Below are positions 33,722 through 45,748 of a stretch of DNA of 64,000 nt, one piece after another. This DNA is from Aphrocallistes beatrix (Eukaryota > Porifera > Hexactinellida > Sceptrulophora > Aphrocallistidae), in the NCBI GenBank assembly GCA_963281255.1, contig OY725488.1, forward strand, positions 3,557,925 through 3,621,924, written 5' to 3'. Every line of letters starts with the position of its first letter. Position 1 is the stretch's first letter. Under the pieces are notes generated by a model, which saw nothing but the letters and a program-made list of their open reading frames with translations, did not search any database and had not been told where the DNA came from. The translations under genes were made by a program, and so were the position numbers.

Positions 33722-34203
33722 GAAAAACCATATACGATAGACCTTTGAAATGCATTATTACCATATACAGATATAATATCAGAGTATGCAATTCAGCTGT
33801 CAAAGTTTTGATATATTTTCAGTTGATTGCTCAATAAACTCTTTTTGGATCGAAAAATGCCGCTATTCTAGGTCATTTTAAACATTGTTATCCACATTTC
33901 TAATTCTTTATTTTTGACAACAAAGCCATAATCCAATAATCTGAAAATCTTAATTGGAATGTCTATGCATTCATTCATCAGTTGTTATGGAAAAAAAATG
34001 TAAATTGCATTTCTAAGCCATAACTAAAAATGTATAGATCATAAATGCTAAGAAATTTCACCATTCAATCCGCAAGGTATTACTTCCTATATGATAATAA
34101 TACTGTTTACGTGTTTATCTTCAATATTCTCTGTTATGTAGGATTTTATCACTTCATTACTTCTCTATATATCGTGATAAAATCCAGGATAACTCAGAGA
34201 ATA
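33722..34203. mobile_element. Truncated relative of the P-like foldback element
   Basis: It shares acgatagacctttgaaatg, tattacttcctatatgataa and the hairpin gattttatcac/gtgataaaatcc with 21400-21850. It stops at gagaata, where a Helitron-like 5' end begins. Confidence 0.6.
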
Positions 34204-34950
34204 TCCTTACTATGAAAACTCGATTAAAATATATATACAGTCGAACCTGCTATAACGGTAACTCTATATAACGGTCACATGTCTATAGCGGTCACCAATG
34301 AACAGTCCCGTCCGAAATTCCATAATATTGAACCTGTGTATAGCGGTCACCTGCTCAACGCGGCCACCCGCTTATAGTCCATTACTGACCCTAAAACTGT
34401 GTATAACGGCCATCACCTGTCTATAACGGCCACTACCTGTCTGTAACGGCTATCACCTTTTTATGTGTTTAATACAGAACCTGTTACGAACGATAAACAT
34501 GTTTCTTGTAATTACTTCAAGAATTGGATTTCTAAAAATTTATATTTGTTGCACTGCGTTGATTCCTTTTGGGGATTGCGACAATCACTTGTATTTAACG
34601 GTCACCTGTGTATAACGGCCAATTTTGTCCAGTCCCTTGGGTAGCCGTTATATACAGGTTCTACTGTATATATTTAACGAATTGCTTATAGAAACTGCCA
34701 GGTACAGAAAGCTGATTTTGGCATGTGGGAGTCTTCTAGCTATGGCTCTACTAAATTCTTAACTCAGACGAAAATGTCTACTCATCATGAAATTATGACG
34801 TCTGGATACAACTATCATCAAAAAAATGATGCCTCATCATTCTGGCATTACGTTATCACCATGCATCAAATAAAAAATTGTAAAAGAAAAGATATAATTA
34901 ATCAATATAACAACCCTAGGAGCCCAAAGGAGGACTCGCAGCACATTCAA
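34204..34950 (+). mobile_element. Helitron-like family A copy split by a pogo-like MITE
   Basis: The 5' end TCCTTACTATGAAAACTCG starts at 34204. The TA array is interrupted at 34238-34666, and the body continues with acgaattgcttatagaaact to a decayed 3' region. Confidence 0.6.
34238..34666. mobile_element. pogo/Tigger-like MITE
   Basis: The ends CAGTCGAACCTGCTATAACG and (reversed) CAGTAGAACCTGTATATAACG are flanked by TA. The left part carries about seven diverged copies of a unit like CTATAACGGTCACC. There is no transposase. A second copy is at 63601-63990. Confidence 0.75.
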
Positions 34951-35003
34951 ACATTAATCCTTACTATTAAAACTCGATTAATGTATATTTATTTATTTAT
35001 ATA

Positions 35004-35732
35004 CAGGGTGTCTCAAAAGTTCTGCAACAAATGTTGCTGATGCATTATACTACACAAGCGCGCTTCGCGCTTGCTTGCGCTGCGCGGCTGGCGGACACTT
35101 CGTGTCCGCCGGAGGCTCCCTTCGGTCGCCTGGAGTCACATTGGTTAATTATAAGGGAGATAACATCTCTAAATATGTCTGTTCTACTGTGCTAATCGAT
35201 TTCACTCGAAAAATCACCAAATTTTTAATAAAAAAAATAGGGAGAATTATCTTAATTATTTTGCATTTCCAATGGCCTGCTTTTCTCAATTTATTTGCAA
35301 TGCTGGATCATATATATCGTTGTCTAGTAAAGAATATTTTTTATCTCAATAAAAAACTCATATCCATGGTACATTTGACGTCTATACTTAAAATACTCGC
35401 GTTCTTATAGAAGATTTCCGTTACATAAATCAAAAGTAATAATATTATTTTAGTATTATGAATCAATTACAGAATATAGAAGTGATTAATGTAATATTTC
35501 ATCAGAAAAATAGTGATCTTCAAACTTGACACTTTTGAGCTCCAAATTTTGGAGTAATTGGATGTAATTATTTAAAATTTTAGAAGAAATGTTTTTTGCG
35601 TAATGAGTTGAGCTCATTTCTAGCTAGAAGGGTGCTAGATTTCATTTATGGAGGCTAATTTGGAATACAATCAAGTGATCTTAGTCAAATTAACAAAGTA
35701 AAATTGGTTGTTGCAGAACTTTTGAGACACCC
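35004..35732. mobile_element. Tc1-like MITE holding a Helitron fragment
   Basis: The inverted ends are CAGGGTGTCTCAAAAGTTCT and (reversed) AGGGTGTCTCAAAAGTTCTG. TA lies on both sides. The interior is non-coding and contains a - strand Helitron-like 3' end (35055-35222). Confidence 0.7.
35055..35222 (-). mobile_element. Helitron-like family A 3' end fragment
   Basis: This holds the 3' terminal 168 bp only: the terminal hairpin (with an extra CGCG unit), the 9-bp stem hairpin, and the gggagataacatctctaaat segment. Confidence 0.65.
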
Positions 35733-36244
35733 TATATATATATGTAACGAATTGATTGAAGAAACTGCCTGGCGCAGAAAGCTGATTATTGGCATGTGGG
35801 AGTATTTTGGCTATGGCTCCAGTAAGTTTTGAGCTCAGACGAAAATATCGACTCATCATAGAATTATGACGTCATTGTCACATTATTAAAAGTTAAGCAA
35901 TACGGTTATCCGAGCATAACTCAGCCATTTTAAGAGATAGAAGCCTGAAATTTTAATATAATCTGTATACTAACATACCTCACATATGATGCAACTATCA
36001 TCAAAAAATGATGACTCATCACTCTGTTATGACGTCATCATGGCGCATCAAAATTTTAAAAATTGACAAATTTGGTGATTTTTCGTGTGATATAGATTAT
36101 AACAGTAGGACATACGTATTTAGAGATGTTATCTCCCATATAATTTATCAATGGTGACCCCAAGCGCCCAAAGGCCGCCTCGGGCGAACACTTTGTGTCC
36201 GCCAGCCGCGCAGCGCAAGCAAGCAAGCGAAGCACTCTTGTATA

Positions 36245-36595
36245 TCTCAAAAATGATATAACTATCAAAATAAAATGATGACTCATCACCACAGTGGTTT
36301 GGTAGCGGGAAATAGAGAAATTTTTGATGTCTATGTTAATTCTTTTTAATCTTCGAATATCATAATCTCTCTCAAGCTTATAAATATATGAAAGTACGTT
36401 CATAATATCAAGAATTAGTATTTTGAAATGCTTCAACTAATTCAAAACATCATTATTGCTCCAGGATTATAATCTCATTGTTTTGTAAATCTACTATAGA
36501 TAATTTTTATATCTTGAATCTGATTTTCTAGTCTATGTTTATCTTTGATCATTTTCAAGATTTCTGAGTTTTCAATTAAGGAATTTGATATATAC
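36245..36595. other. No gene seen
   Basis: AT-rich sequence. It starts with a scrap of the Helitron-like interior (aaaatgatgactcatcacc). Confidence 0.4.
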
Positions 36596-36597
36596 TA

Positions 36598-36765
36598 CAA
36601 GCGCGCTTCGCTTGCTTGCGCTCCGCGGCTGGCGGACACTTTTAGTCCGCCGGATGCACCTGGGCGCCTATGCTCATATTTATTAATTATAAGGTAGATA
36701 ATATCTTTAAATACGTCTGTCTTACTGTCATAATCGATACCAATCGAAAAATCTTAAAATTCGTC
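36598..36765 (-). mobile_element. Helitron-like family A 3' end fragment
   Basis: The terminal hairpin, the GC-rich hairpin (with a degraded GGACACTTTTAGTCC core) and the attataaggtagataatatc segment are present. The rest is missing. Confidence 0.6.
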
Positions 36766-37019
36766 ATTTCCAAGTCTATTAGAATGTCTTTTTGGACCAA
36801 TACCAAGAAGCGTGCGAATTTTGAAACTCGTTGCTCAAGTTTCAAATTTCATGCCATTTTTCGTTAGAAAAAACAAAGATAGTCAAAACAGAATGAATAG
36901 AATTGGCTAGAATCTGGAAACTAGATATAAGTAGGTGTTGAAATAAAGTAAATCTGAATAAAGAATCGTTCATCATTAATACAAATACTTGGTTTCAACT
37001 GCACTACAGACATAATAAT

Positions 37020-37060
37020 AGGGTAGGGCCGAGAACTTATTGAACGCACTAGTATATATC
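37020..37060. repeat. Solitary mariner terminal repeat
   Basis: gccgagaacttattgaacgc followed by ACTAGTA resembles the right end of the mariner at 14531-15860. Sequence to its left (36770-37020) is non-coding to my reading. Confidence 0.4.
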
Positions 37061-37105
37061 TGTAACGAATTGATTGAAAATACTGCCAGGCAAAGAAAGC
37101 AGATT
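37061..37105 (+). mobile_element. Helitron-like family A 5' scrap
   Basis: atctgtaacgaattgattga then ctgccaggcaaagaaagca only. It breaks off at a mariner relic. Confidence 0.5.
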
Positions 37106-37870
37106 AATGCATAGCGAAATCTTTTCTTCTGGACTTGGAAACTTCCCTCCTCTTAGTTGCTCTTTAATTTGGGAAATTAAAAAAAGTCACAAGGTGCCAG
37201 GTCGGGGCTATAAGGTGGATGTGTGACCGTTTAAACAATATTCTCCCCTAAATAGTCCAATGTTCTCGTTGCAGTGTGAGCACTTGCCTTATCGTGATGC
37301 AGAAGAATTCCACGAAGCCCTGATCTAGGAAGTTTTAGATTGATTTCTGGTCGTCTTCAAGACTATTCCTTCTACACTTAAATTCGTCATGAATTTGAGC
37401 TACATGAAAGAACTTGCTCATTGAATATAGTTTGGAGAGTATCAGAAGAATAAAGAGCTGTTTTACCTTCAGAATAATGTAAATACATCAAAGCTTCGAA
37501 AATCGCGTTTTTCCAATTTCATGATAGAAATCGGTAATATTGAAATTCTAATAAGATGCTATGATTTCAAATACTATATTAGGAAATCCAATTGGTTGAT
37601 CAAGTTGAAATTTCTCATACAAAGTATGCTCTTATGGTATTATAAGATATGTGATTTACAAGAGAATATGAGCAATAATTATATTCAAAGCCAGAAACTT
37701 TCTGATTGAACCTTGTACTTTAGAAGGTCGTCCTGCTCCATTAGAATGCTCTAGTGACTTTTTTCTCGAATGAGCCTAGCGCGCCTCAGGGTACGAAATA
37801 CGGTTCGTCTTGGAAATCTGTTCATCACAAATCTCTGAGGTGAAGATATTTTTGCATGAATTAAGGTCTT
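37106..37870 (-). pseudogene. mariner transposase relic
   Basis: On the - strand the catalytic part reads GLRGILLHHDKASAHTATRT then THPPYSPDLAPCDFF and FPKLKSN near 37330-37120, which includes the second and third Asp of a mariner. An in-frame stop precedes the THPPYSP block. A more upstream piece near 37860-37750 (SSPQRFVMNRFPRRTVFRTL) may be the helix-turn-helix. The stretch between does not read as transposase, so the gene is broken or partly replaced. A Helitron-like copy adjoins its 5' side. Confidence 0.6.
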
Positions 37871-37878
37871 AATTGCTA

Positions 37879-38423
37879 CAAGCGCGCTTCGCGCTTGCTT
37901 GCGCTGCGCGGCTGGCGAACACTTCGTGTCCGCCGGAGGCTCCCTTCGGTCGCCTGGAGTCACATTGGTTAATTATAAGGGAGATAACCTCTCTAAATAT
38001 GTCTGTTCTACTGTGCTAATCGATATCACTCGAAAAATCACCAAATTTGTCAATTTTAAAATTTTTGATGCGTAATGATGACGTCATAACAAAGTGATGA
38101 GTCATCATTTTTTGATGAAAGTCGCATCATATGTGAGGTATGTTAGTATACAGATTCTATTAAAATTTCAGCCTTCTATCTCCTATAATGGCTGAGTTAT
38201 GCCCGAATAACTGTGTTGCTTAACTTTTAAAAATGTGACAATGACGTCATAATTCCATGATGAGTCGACATTTTCGTCTGAGCTCAGAACTTACTGGAGC
38301 CATAGCCAAAAGACTCCGACATGCCAAAAATCAGCCTTCTGCGCCCGGCAGTTTCTTCAATCAATTCGTTACAGATATATATATATATATATATATACAA
38401 TCATCGAGTTTTAATAGTAAGGA
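37879..38423 (-). mobile_element. Helitron-like family A, full-length copy
   Basis: It runs from CTTG (37879 on -) to TCCTTACTATTAAAACTCG at 38423, 545 bp, flanked by T and A. It has two TGACGTCA sites, TGATGAGTCATCA and a TA array. Confidence 0.75.
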
Positions 38424-38429
38424 TTTTAG

Positions 38430-39030
38430 ACTCCTTTTGCATCATTCTACTAGTTAAATATTCAATTGAAACACTAAGTGATGATAAGTTAAAGTAGAAT
38501 GAGGCTTGAGATTAGCTGAAAAAAACAAATATTTTTCGCCAGTCATGGGAATGAATTTAAGGACTTCGAGCCAGTAGCTGAAAATTGTTCGAAAATGTAT
38601 GATATCACTTAAAGTAACATTCATAAAACAATTAGGAACACAATTTGGGATATATGGAAGCATTAATAGCAAAGTAGAACTGCTGATATGAAATTCTATG
38701 GATGCCAATAAATATACTTTAGAGGATTTTTCTCAACTGTTACCTAAATTGCTTTTGTGTACTATTTAGCAATATATGAGAGACAGTAATTTCGTTCTCA
38801 TTACAAGTTCATTTTGGCTGAAGTACACACTTCATACATATATTAGATTCTTTAATATAAGGATACATACTATATCTTAAATAATGGAGATAGGTTCACT
38901 GATTTTGAATTCTCATGTTCGGCAACCGGTTATTTTATAATCTGTTAAAAGGTAATCTCATAATGTGCCTTCAACAACAAATGTTCAATTGCTTTCTAAA
39001 CGTAAAATTGTGCCTCTTGGGAAACGCAAA
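38430..39030. other. No gene seen
   Basis: AT-rich sequence with a short unassigned - frame at 38454-38708. Confidence 0.4.
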
Positions 39031-39031
39031 A

Positions 39032-39226
39032 CAGTGGCGTCGTGCTCTATGGGCAAAGGGGGGCACTGGGCCTCCCAAGATATTTCTTGGTCCACTCTCC
39101 CGGAAAATTTTAAGGCTCTGGATATTTTCTGACTCCCTTCCCCTGGGATTTATCTAGAACCTTATATCCTTCATAAGACCCCCACTTTTTCATTTGAATC
39201 CCAGATTTTCCTTTGAGCCCACTGAC
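39032..39226. mobile_element. Possible hAT-like MITE
   Basis: CAGTGGCGTCGTGCTC on the left and GAGCCCACTG on the right resemble hAT ends. The interior is G/C-run rich. The flanking octamers (ACGCAAAA and ACACAATG) agree at only five positions, so the duplication is doubtful. Confidence 0.35.
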
Positions 39227-39229
39227 ACA

Positions 39230-40620
39230 ATGTGAATGATATTTTTTCCCAACATTTGATATATACTATATAAATCTTAGTTTACATGTATATTTATGAA
39301 ACATAGCAACCCTAGAGAGGAGAAAACGACTATGAATGAATAATTATGAAATTTTACTTTCTTATATTGGCAGAGAAGTTCATGAAATTGAATTATAGAG
39401 CCTGAGTTTAAATCTACGTACTATAGCAGGAACGCGATATTTTATCGTTTGTGTTGTTGATGTTGCTTGTATTAGTTTTTTTCTGTCTACAAATCCTATT
39501 TACAACAGAGATCCAATTATGATTACTCTAACGATTTAGGTTTTAAAGTAACTATTATGTTCAATTATTGTTTAAAAATAAAAACATTGCACTACGTATA
39601 TTTATTTAGCAATCTAAATTTCATGAATCTTTCTCTAAATATAATTACGACAATATACATACCATTGACAAAAGTTTATTGTGCTCCAGATCATAATCAA
39701 GAGAATCAAGTAAAAGCTAGAATTTAGATATGCGAGCGATCAATTGGAGGGTCTGGAAGCTTGCTTCACAGAAAAATATTCGTCTCTAACAAGCACCTTG
39801 ATGGTACTTTAGATATTTTTACGATAGGAGTACACATACTGTTTCAAATTATTGATACGATAATTTGAATGAAAATATGCATTTATTGTTGAGAAATGTA
39901 GGTAGAATTTCCCTTGTCGCCCCTCTCCCCATCTTCCCTTGATATTACGATATGATGTATATAATATTACTACTTATTCATTAAAATGCATGAAAAAATT
40001 TTCAACAGTTAACTTCATTCTGAATCTAAAGTCATCATACACACGTTGAAAACAAAGCAACATGCAATATTTCAACAACACACGATGTAAAAAGTTGTTT
40101 ATAATTCCGACATACATACCAGTACAACTTTATTGATTAAAAAAAGTTGCATTGTACATGATGGCATCTAAGGAGTTGAGAAATGATGCCAACTATACTT
40201 TAGTGAAACTTTGGAATTTAAAAAGTCCAAATTCTTAATACTGAGGGGAGGAAGCGTGTCCTTTACAAAAAAGCTGTAAATCTATAGTGCTATCCCTCTA
40301 GATGGTTATTTTTGCGAAGTCCATTCGAATCGAAAACAGCTCTTATCTTGACATCTCAACCATGACTTTGGTCCATTATCTCGAATTTTCTGATACAAAT
40401 AACCTTCATAGATAGATTACAGTTGGTTTCCCTTTTGTCGTCTCGGCAAACAGCCAAATGAGGTAAATTTTTTAATAATAACTAGCCAGATCTACTTAAT
40501 TTCCAAAAAGTTTTATACGACAATAACCATGGAGGAGCCCCAGTAGGTGACAAAGGCAACTACGTATTTATCTTTGAACAATTGTGTTTAAGCGTTATAG
40601 TGCATAAACTGTTGTGTACA
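39230..40620. other. No gene seen
   Basis: AT-rich sequence. No coding, RNA or element signature that I can support. Confidence 0.4.
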
Positions 40621-40624
40621 TGTT

Positions 40625-40731
40625 CCCATTTCGTCGACGTTGACGAAATGGGAATTGACGAAATAGGAAATTGACAAAATGAGATTTGACAAAATGAGAT
40701 TTGACGAATTGAGAATTGACGAAGTGGGAAG
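40625..40731. repeat. Tandem GACGAAATGGG-type repeats with a hairpin
   Basis: About seven units of roughly TTGACGAAATGGGAA in a row. The first is inverted, which gives an 11-bp stem (CCCATTTCGTC) with a 6-nt loop. The layout resembles the MULE terminal arrays at 58744-59465, so it may be one end of a related element. Confidence 0.5.
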
Positions 40732-41015
40732 ATATCTTAATATCTCGGGAGAATGATCATAATTTAAAGCATTAAAAATTTCTGTAATATTATTGTTGTT
40801 ATATAGTGTACATTATAACCGAAAATATTCGAGGAAAAGGAAAGATAAAATGAAACCGGAGGTACTGGAACTCAGGTTGTTATATAGTAAAAAGCAACCT
40901 ACTTAGTAGGTTGCAGTTTAGATAGTATAGCGAACTATTCCTATCAATATTTGATGAAAATGACAATCATATATTCAACAAAAAAAGTGGAATTATATCT
41001 GTATATCTATACACA

Positions 41016-41108
41016 CAAGCGCGCTTCGCTTGAATGGCAAAAATCAGCAATTTGTGCCTGACAGTTTCTTCAATCAATTCGTTACAGATATAGATATATA
41101 TATATATA
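41016..41108 (-). mobile_element. Helitron-like family A, internally deleted unit
   Basis: The 3' terminal 17 bases join directly to the gaatggcaaaaatcagcaat and cttcaatcaattcgttacag segments. More than 400 bp is missing. It is tandem with the next copy. Confidence 0.6.
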
Positions 41109-41631
41109 CAAGCGCGCTTCGCTTGCTTGCGCTGCGCGGCTGGCAGACACTTTGTGTCCGCCAAGGCGCCCTTTGGGCGCCTGTGGTCACCATTGATTAA
41201 TTATAAGGGAGATAACATCTCTAAATACGTCTGTCATAATGCTATAATCGAGATCGCACGAAAAATCACCAAATTTGTAAATTTTTAAAATTTTGATGCG
41301 TAATGATAACGTCATAACAGAGTAATGAGTAACCATTTTTTGTGATAGTTGGGTCATATGTGAGATATGTTAGTATACTGATTCTATCAAAATCTCAGCC
41401 TTCTATCTCCTATAATGGCTGAGTAATGCTCGAATAACTGTATTGCTTAACTTTTTAAAATGTGACAATGACGTCATAATTCCTTGTTGAGTCGACATTT
41501 TCGTCTGAGCTCAGAACTTAGTGGAGCCATAGCCAAAAGACCCCACGTGCCAAAAATCAGCTTTCTGTGCCTGGCTTTTTCTTCAATCAATTCGTTACAT
41601 ATATATATTAATCGAGTTTTAATAGTAAGGA
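41109..41631 (-). mobile_element. Helitron-like family A, full-length copy
   Basis: It runs from CTTG to TCCTTACTATTAAAACTCG, 523 bp, in the same orientation as the deleted unit at its left and separated from it only by the TA array. Confidence 0.7.
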
Positions 41632-41639
41632 TATACTTG

Positions 41640-41667
<28 letters not shown>

Positions 41668-41670
<3 letters not shown>

Positions 41671-42406
41671 GGTGGCTTTTAAGTTCTTTCCCAAGCTTGA
41701 TTAGGTATAAAATTTCTTATACTCAAACAATCTTAGTTATTATGGTCTTTAGAGATTGTAATTCAAATATTCTCAATGATTTTAAAAGATTTTTCGAATC
41801 TAAGACCTTGAACTGTGTTTTGTATGGTGAGTTTTGTGGATAAAATATGTGTCCTGGCGCAGCAAAATCGAGAATCAGGGTCACTGCTTCTTTAAAAAAT
41901 GTCTATAATCAATGTTTCATGACGAATTAGCACCAGATACTTTTCATTCACCATGGAAATATTTCACACATCCATTGAATTATTATTTCACGTGTTCAAA
42001 TTAGGTATATTTTGCAAAATCACCCAAATGGCACTTTTTTTCACATCACCGAAAATCTGATCCAAATGGTTCTCAATATATACTGATCTAAACATCCTAT
42101 ATTTCTACAAATTTAGAGTGTGAGAGGAAAGTGTGAGAACTAATTTGTCCTAGAATTTGAACTCTCGAAAGATAATTTGAAAAGCAGTGGGCGCAGATTC
42201 TCGAATTTCTTTGCGCGCCAGGACACATATTTTCTCCAAAACTCACCATACAAAACACTGTTCTAGGTCTTAGACTCGAAAAATCTCTTAAAAATCATTG
42301 AGAATAACTGAATTACAGTCTCTAAAGACCATAATAACTAAGATAGTTTGAGTATAAGAAATTTTATACTTAATCAAGCTTGGGAAAGAACTTAAAAGTC
42401 ACCCTG
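41668..42406. mobile_element. Tc1-like MITE, full length
   Basis: The ends CAGGGTGGCTTTTAAGTTCT and (reversed) CAGGGTGACTTTTAAGTTCT are flanked by TA in a TA array. The inverted arms extend about 200 bp and include atgtgtcctggcgc and its inverse. There is no protein. Confidence 0.8.
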
Positions 42407-42408
42407 TA

Positions 42409-42475
42409 CATTAATCGAGTTTTAACAGTAAGGATATATAAACATTAATCTAGTTTTAATAGTAAGGATAATGTG
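42409..42475 (-). repeat. Two Helitron-like 5' ends in tandem
   Basis: cattaatcgagttttaacag and cattaatctagttttaatag follow each other, each ending in TAAGGATA. Bodies are missing. Confidence 0.55.
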
Positions 42476-42779
42476 AGAATGATTCCCATAACGAGCATGA
42501 AGAAAAACAGAACCCATTATTTGTTAAGGTACCCTGATTAGTCCTTTTGTACTAACACAAAGACCTTTTAGAATATGATAGCTGCATGTCCCAAGACTCC
42601 ACTAAGCAAGCAATGTAGTATCAGAAAGCGAGTATTTTGTGTCCAGACCTACTACAAGACTGGCTCGTACGTTAAAACTAAAGCACAATTCATGCATTTA
42701 TTTTGCCTAATCCCTCATTTTTAGCTGGCTCAAGAAGTATGAATGAGGGTAACCTTATAGACCTTAACTCCAAGTATGT

Positions 42780-43188
42780 AGACCGCCAGAGTCATTCATG
42801 GCGCAAGAGGCTACGTACTGAGGAAGTTATTAATGCATTCAAGCAGTCAGTGGTAACTCCCCGGAGATCCATATTGTAGAGATCACAGGCTATGGGATTA
42901 TCGCGGTCTACCCCCCAGAGGGTTCTCCAAGAAAACTGGGAATGTTTCCCTATCGTATCCAGAGTCTCCCTCATGCTGACAAGCATAAGAAATTGGAGAT
43001 GGCTAACCTTCTACAGTCGAAGATTGAAAGCACTAAGTCCTTCTTGGTGCTTCTTTGGATAACTGAGGAGGCTCATTTCCACTTGAATAGCCAGGTGAAG
43101 TCAAAAACTAACGTGTATTGGAGTTCACAGCGTCCTTCAGAGGTGGCAGAAAAGCCTCGACTCTGCAAAGGTCACAGTTTTGGCAGCA
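42780..43188 (+). pseudogene. Tc1/mariner-IS630-type transposase fragment
   Basis: Pieces read LSRSTPQRVLQENWECFPYR and then, in frame, EEAHFHLNSQVKSKTNVYWS and SQRPSEVAEKP. It is the same family as the - strand relic at 26022-27303 (shared FPYRIQ, V..KTKVY/KTNVY, QRP.EVAEKP). The usual SDEAHF has become TEEAHF, which loses the first catalytic Asp. It ends where a Helitron 3' fragment begins. Confidence 0.65.
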
Positions 43189-43322
43189 TCAAAATTTGAA
43201 AAATGGAAAATTTTCAGATTTTTCGAGTGATATCGATTATAATAGTAACACATGTATTTAGAGATGAAATATACCTTATAATTAGTAAATGTCGCGCAGC
43301 GCAAGCAAGCGATGCACGCTTG
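43189..43322 (+). mobile_element. Helitron-like family A 3' end fragment
   Basis: It has tttttcgagtgatatcgatt, then attagtaaatgtcgcgcagc, and ends gcaagcgatgcacgCTTG before T. The GC-rich hairpin block is deleted. Confidence 0.6.
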
Positions 43323-43329
43323 TTGCTAT

Positions 43330-44640
43330 GATTTCACCAGGTACGATATTCGAGTAGAAAACTCTTTCGTTGGTTCAAGGTACATACTATGTTGGAAGCT
43401 TTCTTTCATAGGTAGCTGGATTACTAAATTCTAGAACTGCACCTTTTAAAATTTTCTGGTGTGAACTCATTACAGCTATTACTATCTACATTATTCTGTG
43501 GACCTCTTGCCAAAACCGCAGTGTAAAATTTAGATCATGTGTCCCACATGTTAGGAACTAGGGCATTAGAGTCTCGGGCTACTGCTTTAAAGTATTTCCA
43601 GCTCAAAGCATTGTAGGTTTACCCTGTCTTCAGTGATTTTCAATATTCCACCATGTATTTTGCACTTCTTCTGGTAACTATAAAAACGATAAATCCCTCA
43701 CCGAAGAGGAGGAACCCACTGTCCCATCTTAGTAGGCTACTGCCTTCTTGAATGAACTGTCCTGTCCCGGACCAACTCTTCTTCTCAGAATCATCAAATT
43801 GTTGATTTAAAATCACGACTACTGGAACTTGTTCACAATTTACACAATCTGGGGAATAGTTGCTCTACATCCGGAAAGAGAACAGTAGATATCGTGAAAA
43901 TAGATAGTAGAGCAGCTAAGAATGAATCAAAAGATATAACTAAAGTCAAAAATGTGTAGAGAACCGCTTTTTAGAAAGTTAGGATAAAATATTTATGAAA
44001 TAAATAACCAAATATCTACAAGCAGGTTGGTTGAAAGTTTGTGGAGCTTATACTTACAAGATGCAAAATTAATACTAAATAGTTGTGGTTTACTAATAAT
44101 TAGCATCTACGACTTCATCCCTAGTCCAAAATCTTGAGGTTGATAACAGGCCTTATACAGAGGAGTCTATGGTTAGGTTAAGTTTTTCAGCGGTATCCTT
44201 AAGATCACAAAGTGAGTCACGATAGCAAACAGCTATATCGATATAGTATATATTGAGACATAATTAGATGAATAATAATACAACGATTGTGTACCTTACA
44301 ATTTTAGATACCTCATATTGTCAGATAGTAGTCGGGTTTATTACAAAATTTCAGTCCTATTAACCAAAATGAGGAAATATCATATAGCTATTTGGAGGCA
44401 ATTATTCGAAGGGTGGCTACTTTCCGGTTATATAGTTATTAGATATTAGTCTACGCTTAAATCTATTCAGCAGTATTGCAAAATTAATAACAATATCAAT
44501 CAGCATAAAATTGATTCAAGTTCCAAACCTATTCAAAGCACCTCAAGCCTTTCTACAGTAGTATATAAAGAAATATAAAAATACCCATGATCAAATTAAG
44601 AGTTATTAAAAAGATTCCAGAATAATATTTAAAATTAAAT
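43330..44640. other. No gene seen; a P-like MITE end at 44100-44175
   Basis: gacttcatccctagtcc and the following segment up to gagtctatgg look like the right end of the MITE at 46328-46783. The rest gave no readable protein on either strand. Confidence 0.35.
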
Positions 44641-44645
44641 GCAAA

Positions 44646-44668
44646 TCCTTACTATTAAAACTCGATTA

Positions 44669-44715
<47 letters not shown>

Positions 44716-45256
44716 AGCGCGCTTCGCTTGCTTGTGCTGCGCGGCTGGCGGACACTTTGTGTCCGCCGGAGGCTCCCTTCGGTCGCCTGGAGGTAACATT
44801 GGTTAATTAAACGGGATGTATCATCTCTAAATATGTCCATCTTAGTTTTAAAATCGATATCACTCGAAAAAACACCAAATTTGTCAATTTTTAAAATTTT
44901 GATGAGTAATGATGACGTCATAGCAAAGTGATGAGTCATCATTTTTGATGATAGTTGCATCATGTGTGAGACGTGTTGGGATACATATTCTATTAAAATT
45001 TCAACCTTCTATCTCCTATAATGGCTGAGTTATGCCCGAATAACTGTGTTGCTTAACTTTTAAAAATGTGACAATGACGTCATAATTCTATGATGAGTCG
45101 ACATTTTCGTCTGAGCTCAGAACTTACTGGAGCCATAGCCAAAAGACTCCCACATGCCAAAAATCAGCTTTCTGTGCCGGGCAGTTTCTTCAATCAATTC
45201 GTTACAGATATATATATATATATAAACAAACAATAATCGAGTTTTAATAGTAAGTA
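44646..45256 (-). mobile_element. Helitron-like family A copy facing a second 5' end
   Basis: At 44646 a + strand 5' end (TCCTTACTATTAAAACTCG) and a long TA array lead directly into a - strand copy whose 3' end is at 44714 and whose 5' end is near 45256 (final bases altered to TAAGTATA). The - copy includes TGACGTCA twice. Confidence 0.65.
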
Positions 45257-45264
45257 TATATATA

Positions 45265-45740
45265 CAGTACCCGGACAAAAGTATTCAACTACCATATAAA
45301 CCACCATACAAATAGTATTAAGTGGATCTGTTCATAAAGGAATATGTGCATAAACTGTAGGGAATATTCTATTTTTTAATCAAATTCGTAAACTACACTC
45401 TCTAATTACTCATAATTGATAGTCTCAACTTAATTACTAAGTCCCAAGTTAATAAATATCAATATTTGATACTTGATGCTACTTGTACCAAGTCACAGCC
45501 ATTATAGATGATGGCGATTAGTGACATAAAGTGGTAGAGGTTGATAATTTTCTACATAAGAATAAGTAATTAAGTTGAGATGCTCAATTATGAGTAATTA
45601 GAATGTGTAGATGACGAATTTAAAATAAAAAATGGAGAAATTTCTACAGTTTGAGTATATGTTCCATTTTTAATAGATCCAATTTAATACTATTTGTATG
45701 AAAGTTTTCGTGGTGGTCGAATTCTTTTGTCCGGGTAGTG
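45265..45740. mobile_element. Tc1-like MITE (ACCCGGACAAAAG family)
   Basis: The ends CAGTACCCGGACAAAAGTAT and (reversed) CACTACCCGGACAAAAGAAT lie between TA sites. Long inverted arms contain ctaattactcataattgata and its inverse. It is non-coding. Confidence 0.75.
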
Positions 45741-45748
45741 TATATATA

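Larger units (their letters stand above)
34958..36240 (+). mobile_element. Helitron-like family A copy split by a Tc1-like MITE
   Basis: The 5' end TCCTTACTATTAAAACTCG is at 34958. The internal TA array is split by the MITE at 35004-35732. The body resumes with gtaacgaattgattgaag and ends gaagcactCTTG before T at 36241. Confidence 0.65.

Noticed and set aside
34230-34670. CTATAACGG tandem units as a possible origin or telomere-like array
   Set aside because: The unit block is confined between CAGT ends flanked by TA and occurs twice, so it is a MITE.
41635-41667. Tandem TA/CA/AAAC arrays as CRISPR or satellite candidates
   Set aside because: They are simple repeats without spacers and belong to the Helitron-like interior.
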